Positions 6,767 to 12,888 of a stretch of DNA of 25,388 nt are shown in pieces; within the stretch, counting starts at the first letter, position 1; each line of letters starts with the position of its first letter. The stretch comes from Akkermansiaceae bacterium UBA5689 (GTDB taxonomy: Bacteria; Verrucomicrobiota; Verrucomicrobiia; Verrucomicrobiales; Akkermansiaceae), in contig DIHT01000177.1 in assembly GCA_002420305.1 (NCBI GenBank), positions 1-25,388 of the forward strand. The letters run 5' to 3'. Both the position numbers and the translations under genes were made by a program. The notes beneath the pieces are model-generated. The model ran no database searches, was not told the origin of the DNA, and saw only the letters and a program-made list of their open reading frames with translations.

Positions 6767-8218
6767 TCAGGCAATTACTTTGTCGATCACTTTGCCGGCG
6801 ACATCGGTCAATCGGAAATCCCGTCCGCTGAAGTGATAGGTAAGCTCCTTATGATCGATTCCCATGAGGTGGAGAATCGTGGCATGAATATCGTGAACAG
6901 AGGTGCGGTCTACAGCGGCGTGGTATCCTATTTCGTCTGTTTCACCATAGCTGGTGCCTCCCTTGATGCCGCCTCCAGCCATCCACATGGTAAAACCAAA
7001 AGGGTGGTGATCGCGTCCATTGCCGCCCTGTTTCTGTGGAGTACGCCCGAATTCTCCTCCCCATACTACCAGAGTCTCATCAAGAAGCCCTCGCTGTTCG
7101 AGGTCCTGAAGCAGGCCCGCGATGGGCTGGTCCGTGGCGGCACAGTGCTTATCGTGATTGCCCACAATGCTGCCGTGAGCATCCCAGTTATTATCCCCGT
7201 GCCCTCCACCAGAGTAAAGCTGTACGAAGCGTACGCCCCGCTCAACGAGACGCCTCGCCATGAGGCATTGGCTCCCGAAATATTCCCCAGGGTTTCCGCT
7301 TTCAATGCCGTAGAGACTTCGGGTCGATTCCTTCTCTTGAGAAATATCCAATGCCTCGGGAGCGGCTGACTGCATTCGATAGGCAAGCTCGAATGACTGA
7401 ATGCGCGCCTCCAGAGCATTATCGGAAGGATAGCCAGTCATGTGCTGACGATTGAGTTTGCTCGCATAATCAAGCAATTCCCTTTGTTGGGAGTGGGCTA
7501 AGCTATCGGGCCTCTTCAAATTCAGAATCGGGATGCCTTTTGAGCGGACCGGCGTTCCCTGAAAGGCTCCAGGAAGAAAGCCGGATCCCCAGTTGGGGGC
7601 CCCTCCGATAGGCCCCCCGCGATAGTCGTAGAGAACGACAAATCCCGGGAGGTCCCGATTGTCAGAGCCCAGACCGTAGGTGACCCAAGACCCTACGCTT
7701 GGAAACCCGGTCCGGATCATGCCGGTATTGAGTTCGAAAAGTGCCGGGGCGTGGCTGATGGAATGGCCATAGACGCCCCGGAGCATAGCGGTCCGGTCGA
7801 TCATTCCTGAGAGGTGTGGGTAGCGGTCGGAGACCCAGTGCCCACTTTGCCCGTGGCGGGTAAATTTGTAGGGAGAGGGGAAAAGGCCGCCGACGCTTCG
7901 CGCACCCTTTTTGTCAACGACCTCGCTCACGTTTTTCCCCTCATATTTTTTGAGGGCGGGTTTGTGATCAAAAAGGTCCACATGACTTGGGCCTCCATAC
8001 ATGAAAAGAAAAATTACCCGCTTTGCACGAGCGCTGAAGTGAGGCTGCCTTGGGGATAAGGGGGAGTCCGATTCGCTCTTTGAGCTAACCGTGTTTGCCA
8101 GAAGCTGCTGATCTGCCATCAGGCCCGCAAGGGCGAGGGAGCCAAACCCGCATCCTGCGTTGGAGAGGAGGTCCCGACGTGTCATCGCCCGGGAGGCGCT
8201 AGCCAGATTAATCGACAT
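6767..8218 (-). CDS. DUF1501 family protein with Tat signal
   Basis: 483 residues. The N-terminus TRRDLLSNAGCGFGSLALAGL (RR at 14-15, followed by DLL) is a twin-arginine signal, so the protein should be exported folded. The body shows family hallmarks: FLFMYGGPSHVDLFDHKP, an HSISHAPALFELNTG stretch, WGGEFGRTPQKQGGNGRDHHP and HDIHATILHLMGIDH. These belong to DUF1501, a set related in fold to sulfatases and alkaline phosphatases and greatly expanded in planctomycetes and verrucomicrobia; its substrate is not established. The ATG lies inside the 3' end of the upstream PSCyt2/PSD1 gene (11-base overlap, 8208-8218) with no SD of its own, so translation is probably coupled and the two products are probably made in step. 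This pairing is a common PVC arrangement. Confidence 0.92.
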   Translation of the reverse strand: MSINLASASRAMTRRDLLSNAGCGFGSLALAGLMADQQLLANTVSSKSESDSPLSPRQPHFSARAKRVIFLFMYGGPSHVDLFDHKPALKKYEGKNVSEVVDKKGARSVGGLFPSPYKFTRHGQSGHWVSDRYPHLSGMIDRTAMLRGVYGHSISHAPALFELNTGMIRTGFPSVGSWVTYGLGSDNRDLPGFVVLYDYRGGPIGGAPNWGSGFLPGAFQGTPVRSKGIPILNLKRPDSLAHSQQRELLDYASKLNRQHMTGYPSDNALEARIQSFELAYRMQSAAPEALDISQEKESTRSLYGIESGNPGEYFGSQCLMARRLVERGVRFVQLYSGGGHGDNNWDAHGSIVGNHDKHCAATDQPIAGLLQDLEQRGLLDETLVVWGGEFGRTPQKQGGNGRDHHPFGFTMWMAGGGIKGGTSYGETDEIGYHAAVDRTSVHDIHATILHLMGIDHKELTYHFSGRDFRLTDVAGKVIDKVIA

Positions 8219-10073
8219 AGGCGAATTCGTTCAGAGTGAGAAGAATATGACAGAAGTTCTCAACGGTCTGTTCCTCCTGTGCCATTAACTCAGTGCCCAG
8301 CTTGATCTCGGTGTCCGTCGCCTGCCGCGAGAAAGCCAGCCAGTAAGCCTCTTCCACGATAGCCCGCCATTCCTCTGGTTCGGAGTCCGTGGGCCGCGCC
8401 TTGGCCGCGGCGATGACCCGTTGAGCAAAATGAGTAGCTTGCTGACGAACAAACTGGTTGTTCAACAGGAGCAGCGCCTGAGTCGGGACAGTAGTTTTTT
8501 CCCGGAGGCCCCGACTCTGCATGGCGTCTGGAACATCGAAGGTTTCAAAGAAAGGGACTCTCATCGAGCGCCGCATGAAGACGTAAATACTGCGCCGCCA
8601 GGTCTCCGGGCTATCTTTGACATTTGTTGGCCATTTATTGGTCGAGCCTGTCTTTACCGCGTCGCTGGAGACCCATGGCTTGACGCTTGGGCCGTAGAGT
8701 TTTCTGTTCAGAGTCCCAGCGGTATTCATGATCGAGTCGCGAAGAATTTCAGCTTCGAGCCGCCTCGGATGCCGTCGCCAATGCAGGTTGTTTTCGGGGT
8801 CTATCGCATGCCGCTTCTGGTCCCACTCCGTAGACTGCATATAGGTCGCACTTGTCATGATGAGCTTGTGAATGGGCTTCAGCCTCCAGCCCTCTCTGAT
8901 AAGTTCGGTGGCCAGCCAATCAAGGAGATCCTGATTTGTTGGCCTGTCCCCGACGCTACCGAAATTATTGCTGGTTTTGACCAGCCCAATACCGAAGTGG
9001 TGTTGCCAGAGGCGGTTTACGATCACCCGTGCCAACAAAGCCCCAGCACCCTTATCAACGTCCGTCAGCCACCGTGCCAGCCCTTGCCGGCCGTCTCCCC
9101 CCTTATTTTCTGTCTCACGGATCCAGTTGGTAATGTCACTGCTATCGGGACTGAGGACAGTCAAAACTCCAGATCCAACATCGCCTTCTTTCTCCTCAAC
9201 ATCGCCCCTGCTCAACAGTGGGTTTTTTCGGGTATTGCCACCATTCCATGTGAGCGCTTTGACTGTGCCACCCTTGTCGCCGATAGCGACATTGCGATCT
9301 GTTGGTTTGCCCGGAAGAAAAAATCCGACGAGGCGATAGTAATCACGCTGAGAGATCGGATCATATTTGTGATCGTGACATCTTGCGCAACCGATGGTCA
9401 GGCCAAGGAATGCGGATCCGGTAGCTGAGACGATATCGTCCATCTTGTCATACATGGCCTTTTCACGGTCGACTCCATCTACGTTAGTTACCGTTGATCC
9501 TGCGGTAAGAAATCCAGTCAGCGCCTGAGCCAGAGCATCGTCGCCTTTCAGGGAGTCGCCTGCCACCTGCCACTGGGTAAACCTATCGAAAGGCATGTCT
9601 TCATTCAGGGCTCGGATCACGGCATCACGATAGGTCCATGCGGTTGGCCGCTCGTTGTCACTCTCGTAGCCGTGGCTTTCACCAAAGCGCGCTACATCAA
9701 GCCAGTGGCGACCCCACCGTTCCCCGTAATGTGGGCTGGAGAGTAATTCAGAGACGAGCTGGTGGTAGGCTCCGGGAGAGGAGTTTGCGGTAAACTCTTC
9801 GACCTCTCTGCGCGAGGGGGCAAGGCCGATCAGGTCAAAATATGCGCGCCTGATCAACGAGTTGCGAGGGGCGCTGGCATTCGGGGAAAGCTGGCTTTTT
9901 CGGGTATTTTTAAGGATGAAATGATCAATCGCGTTCCGAGCCCATGGATTGGCTGCCTCGGTGGGAACTTTTACCGGAGTGAGTGGCTGGAAGGCCCAAT
10001 AGGCCTGCTCTGTGGCGGCGGCCGATATGATTGGAGCCGCAATGAAACTAAGAAGAATGAGAATTCGCCTCAT
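8208..10073 (-). CDS. PSCyt2/PSD1 (DUF1549-DUF1553) secreted protein, compact form
   Basis: 621 residues from ATG at 10073, chosen because it begins a signal peptide (MRRILILLSFIAAPIISAAA). A TTG start at 10130 would put 19 hydrophilic residues in front. DUF1549 spans roughly 40-255: RRAYFDLIGLAPSRREVEEF, HYGERWGRHWLDVARFGESHGYE in two pieces, and GCARCHDHKYDPIS holding a CxxCH heme-c-like motif at 229-233. DUF1553 fills about 320-610 (VIVNRLWQHHFGIGLVKT, NQDLLDWLATELIREGW, QSRGLREKTTVPTQAL). Family members often carry an N-terminal cytochrome c domain (PSCyt1) and sometimes a LamG domain between the halves; both are absent here. The function is unknown; the CxxCH suggests an electron-transfer link. 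It is the first gene of a two-gene unit with DUF1501. Confidence 0.9.
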   Translation of the reverse strand: MRRILILLSFIAAPIISAAATEQAYWAFQPLTPVKVPTEAANPWARNAIDHFILKNTRKSQLSPNASAPRNSLIRRAYFDLIGLAPSRREVEEFTANSSPGAYHQLVSELLSSPHYGERWGRHWLDVARFGESHGYESDNERPTAWTYRDAVIRALNEDMPFDRFTQWQVAGDSLKGDDALAQALTGFLTAGSTVTNVDGVDREKAMYDKMDDIVSATGSAFLGLTIGCARCHDHKYDPISQRDYYRLVGFFLPGKPTDRNVAIGDKGGTVKALTWNGGNTRKNPLLSRGDVEEKEGDVGSGVLTVLSPDSSDITNWIRETENKGGDGRQGLARWLTDVDKGAGALLARVIVNRLWQHHFGIGLVKTSNNFGSVGDRPTNQDLLDWLATELIREGWRLKPIHKLIMTSATYMQSTEWDQKRHAIDPENNLHWRRHPRRLEAEILRDSIMNTAGTLNRKLYGPSVKPWVSSDAVKTGSTNKWPTNVKDSPETWRRSIYVFMRRSMRVPFFETFDVPDAMQSRGLREKTTVPTQALLLLNNQFVRQQATHFAQRVIAAAKARPTDSEPEEWRAIVEEAYWLAFSRQATDTEIKLGTELMAQEEQTVENFCHILLTLNEFAYVD

Positions 10074-10223
10074 TGTTGAAGTGGTCTGGCCAAAGTTGCT
10101 CGCTTCTTTGGAAGGATGTGGTTGTCCCAAGTGAATACAATCAATGCATCTGGACTACAAGAACGAGAATCAATTTCTCTTCTCCTCAGATCCTCTCTTT
10201 CTTGGGCGTGGATGCGGCGAATC

Positions 10224-10286
10224 AGGGGGATCGGTGAGGGGCCCAACTCCGGCGGCCAAGACGCACCGCGCCGCACGGATCCCCTT
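10224..10286. repeat. Imperfect 13-bp inverted repeat in a divergent gap
   Basis: Segments 10224-10236 and 10274-10286 are reverse complements with two mismatches; the core GGGGATC/GATCCCC (10226-10232, 10278-10284) is exact. The 37-base interior is GC-rich. The gap 10074-10334 between the PSD1 gene and the next plus-strand ORF holds nothing else I can identify. Confidence 0.35.
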
Positions 10287-10334
10287 TGTCGCTTCTGGGC
10301 TGGACTTAGACCGGGGAGAACGAGAGAAGCTGGT

Positions 10335-10733
10335 GTGGAAGTATGGATCCAGCACTATGACTGCAGGTTGAAGGCGGTTTCGGAACCTTCCCTTGAGCAG
10401 TGTCTTGAGCTCTTGCAATCCTATGATTGGGAAAGCGAATTGTCTTCCTACGAGCAGGCGCTGGAGGAAGGGCGAGATCGATGCTTTCCCGGTTTACAGC
10501 TTATTGATGGCGATCGAATTCTGCAGGTGATGCCAATGCGTGCGGGGCGGGCACACTATTCGTATTCCTGCGACCATCCTCTCAGACTTCTTGCCTTTCT
10601 CGGAGCGAGTAAAACCCTGAGTGCATGGGGCGTAGCGCCTGAATACCAGAGTGCTTTGATCAAGGACCACTTTGAAGGAGATCAGAGAAAACTTGTCAGG
10701 ACGCTGATTCAATTGGCGCCTGATGACTCCTAG
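10335..10733 (+). CDS. Hypothetical protein, about 132 residues
   Basis: I do not recognise this protein. The frame is open from 10116, but residues before about 10335 look like translated non-coding DNA (rich in R, G and P and overlapping an inverted repeat). From GTG at 10335 the composition becomes protein-like: VEVWIQHYDCRLKAV, then LEQCLELLQSYDWESELSSY, GLQLIDGDRILQVMPM and a helical C-terminus KLVRTLIQLAP. It has no signal peptide or membrane segment, is mildly acidic and is presumably cytoplasmic. It is 157 bp upstream of prmA on the same strand. The 15-base hairpin string GGCGTAGCGCCTGAA, also found after lysC, is embedded in its 3' part (10629-10643) and is read as GVAPE. The start is uncertain, and whether it is a gene at all is moderately uncertain. 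Confidence 0.5.
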   Translation: MEVWIQHYDCRLKAVSEPSLEQCLELLQSYDWESELSSYEQALEEGRDRCFPGLQLIDGDRILQVMPMRAGRAHYSYSCDHPLRLLAFLGASKTLSAWGVAPEYQSALIKDHFEGDQRKLVRTLIQLAPDDS

Positions 10734-10890
10734 CCGTTCTTTTGAATAAGGAAGGGGCGAGTGAAATCCCCAGATGCCCGGAAGTGCTCACCGCGATCTG
10801 TCTAATGAGGGCTTTCCGGGTGGATTGATAAAATACAGAAGATTCTATTTTGCTATCCGCAAGGCCGTGACTTAAAGCGTGGAAGCAACA

Positions 10891-11730
10891 ATGTGGGTAT
10901 GGTCGAAGCGCTCGGCAATAAGTAAGGAAGATCTCTGGGAGGAGCGTTTTCATGGGAATCAGAATGCCGTTATTACTAGGCTGGGAAGTGGGAAGTTTCT
11001 CCGAGTAGATCTCTATTGTGAAAGAGAAAGCGACGCTCTTGAGTTAGTGGAGCAATTTGGAGGGATCATTCGACATCTTAAGGAGGTGGACTGGGTCTCA
11101 GAATCGGCGAAGCCCCTCCCGCCACTGAAAATTCGTGATTGCCTGCTGGTGACCTCCGAAACAAATGCGGTGAGGTTGGGAGAGCTGAAGGAAAACAGTG
11201 GCGATAGGGCAGTAGTGATTATTCCGGCTGAAATGGCTTTTGGAACCGGGGACCATGCCACTACATCCTCTTGCCTGAGATTTCTCGCCGATGAGGCCGG
11301 GAGGCGGCAAGGAGAGTGCTGGAGCATGCTGGATCTCGGGTGCGGGACTGGGGTTCTGGCCATTGCGGCAAGCCTGCTAGGTGCAGCTGGGTGTGAGGCG
11401 ATGGATTTTGATCCCAACGCGGTTTCGGTGGCGCGGCGTAACGTAGAGCGAAATAATGCGTCCGGGGTAGTGGTTTCACAATCGGATCTGGATGATTGGA
11501 TTCCGGGTAATTCGTATGACGTCATCGTGGCGAATCTTTTTGCGGCCGTGCTTCAACGATCCTTTGAAAAAATGGCCCATGGCCTTGCGGTCGGGGGGAG
11601 TCTGATCCTGTCCGGGGTTCTGCGGGATCAATGGGACGATACTGAGAAGGCTGCTCAGGCTGTAGGCCTGACTTTTGACATTGTCCATAGGAGAGGCAAA
11701 TGGATCGCGGCCAAGGGCAGCCTGGCCTGA
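10891..11730 (+). CDS. prmA: Ribosomal protein L11 methyltransferase (PrmA-like)
   Basis: SAM-dependent methyltransferase expected to methylate ribosomal protein L11. 279 residues from ATG at 10891, which has GGAAG five bases upstream; the GTG at 10879 is the alternative. The PrmA signature is clear: an N-terminal substrate-recognition part (1-95), then IPAEMAFGTGDHATTSSCL (about 111-129, the AFGTGxHxTT block typical of the family), the SAM site LDLGCGTGVLAIAA (147-160), an acidic MDFDPNAVSVARRNV block and the catalytic-site loop VIVANLFAAVL, where other PrmA proteins usually have NIL. It ends RGKWIAAKGS, close to the family's usual W.A ending. Followed after 127 bp by the OmpA-domain gene. 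Confidence 0.9.
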   Translation: MWVWSKRSAISKEDLWEERFHGNQNAVITRLGSGKFLRVDLYCERESDALELVEQFGGIIRHLKEVDWVSESAKPLPPLKIRDCLLVTSETNAVRLGELKENSGDRAVVIIPAEMAFGTGDHATTSSCLRFLADEAGRRQGECWSMLDLGCGTGVLAIAASLLGAAGCEAMDFDPNAVSVARRNVERNNASGVVVSQSDLDDWIPGNSYDVIVANLFAAVLQRSFEKMAHGLAVGGSLILSGVLRDQWDDTEKAAQAVGLTFDIVHRRGKWIAAKGSLA

Positions 11731-11857
11731 GCCCGAGGAACGGGTTCTGCCTCCATCCTCCTTAAAAAAGAGCTCTTGCAGGGCGGATATTCTCCGTAAT
11801 GCCAGAGATCTGAATTTTTCTTTTGTCGCCAGCCGTCCCGTCGACGAGCATTCCTCC

Positions 11858-12859
11858 GTGAAGAGCTTCGTAGTTTTGGCGATCTTGCTTCTGATTCCCA
11901 GTATTGGGTATTTTCACAGGCAGATTTTCCTCAGCGAGCTCAAGCCGAGACTTGAGAGGCAGGTCGAGGGAATCCTGAAAGAGGAAGGGGTGGTCGATCC
12001 AGGTGTGCGGCTTGATTATCTTGATGCGTTCATTTCTGGGGCAGTAGATTCAGATTCGCAGCGAACCCGGGTCGTTGCCCGGGTTGACGCGTTATCCGGA
12101 GTACGGGTAGTTGGTCGTGCGAGTGAACTACGAGCGCCCGGCTGGTTGCGAGTGGAGAGGGAGAGAGGGCGTTTCAGAGCGAGCGGCGTTGTTTCCGAAG
12201 ATCTGGTGGTTGAGCTGGCCGCCCCTCTCAAGGCGCTCCCGGGGTGGGACACTGGTCTCGAGCGGCGTGAATTCGTCGTCGACCCTGAGGGGGTTGAGAC
12301 ATGGGCAGAGTTTCTCGCATATTATTTCCGGGAGCAGGGCGATCGTAGTGTGGAGCTTCGGAAAGGCGGATTGACGATCGGAGGGGACACCACCAGCGGG
12401 CTTAGAATCGATTGGCTTTCGAAGGCCAGTGAGGTCGTGCCCAAGGATATGGTCTCGGATGAGTTTGTATTACGCTCGTCTCCGTATCATTTTCCGGGAT
12501 ACCAGCCTGAGTCTCTGCAGAATGGAACCGTGCTTGGGCAATTACGACGTAAATTGAATGACAGCGTAGTTACCTTTCGCCCTGGTAGCGAAGAGCTCCA
12601 GAGCGGTGACCGTGACAAGGTGATCATTGCCGCACGGGCGATTATTACTGCGGGTGAGGGAGCCCGCTACGCAGTAGGAGGGCATCCAGCACGCGATGGG
12701 AATGCGACCGAAAATAGTCGGCTTGCGCGCCTCAGAGCGGAAATCGTTGGAAAGATTCTCGTGGATCACGGGGTGCTGCTGAGGCAAATTGAGACCCGCT
12801 CCTTCGGTGTAGCTCCCGGGGGAGACCGTGATAATCAGGTAGAGATCATGGTGAAGTAA
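11858..12859 (+). CDS. Membrane-anchored OmpA-domain (peptidoglycan-binding) protein
   Basis: 333 residues from GTG at 11858, chosen because a hydrophobic anchor follows at once (KSFVVLAILLLIPSIGYF, about 2-20); the frame is open from 11675 but that part overlaps prmA and looks non-coding. Residues 25-225 form an unrecognised middle region with BON-like alternation (VVARVDALSGVRVVGRASEL). Residues 236-333 are an OmpA C-terminal domain: VVTFRPGSEELQSGDRDKV, GGHPARDGN and the binding helix NSRLARLRAEIV, which fits the pattern NxxLxxxRAxxV. The Asp and Arg that hold diaminopimelate in this family appear to be kept. It is predicted to be fixed in the inner membrane with the domain reaching peptidoglycan. 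It lies 29 bp before the coiled-coil gene, so the two are probably co-transcribed. No SD is visible. Confidence 0.82.
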   Translation: MKSFVVLAILLLIPSIGYFHRQIFLSELKPRLERQVEGILKEEGVVDPGVRLDYLDAFISGAVDSDSQRTRVVARVDALSGVRVVGRASELRAPGWLRVERERGRFRASGVVSEDLVVELAAPLKALPGWDTGLERREFVVDPEGVETWAEFLAYYFREQGDRSVELRKGGLTIGGDTTSGLRIDWLSKASEVVPKDMVSDEFVLRSSPYHFPGYQPESLQNGTVLGQLRRKLNDSVVTFRPGSEELQSGDRDKVIIAARAIITAGEGARYAVGGHPARDGNATENSRLARLRAEIVGKILVDHGVLLRQIETRSFGVAPGGDRDNQVEIMVK

Positions 12860-12888
12860 GAGAGCCCCGCCGAAGAGACAGATTCCGC

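Noticed and set aside
8421..9428. 335-residue plus-strand ORF
   Set aside because: It lies antisense inside the well-supported PSCyt2/PSD1 gene, and its translation shows no family pattern or gene-like composition.
10116..10334. Upstream part of the unknown ORF
   Set aside because: Residues are R/G/P-rich and cross an inverted repeat; other frames are equally open here, so it looks non-coding.
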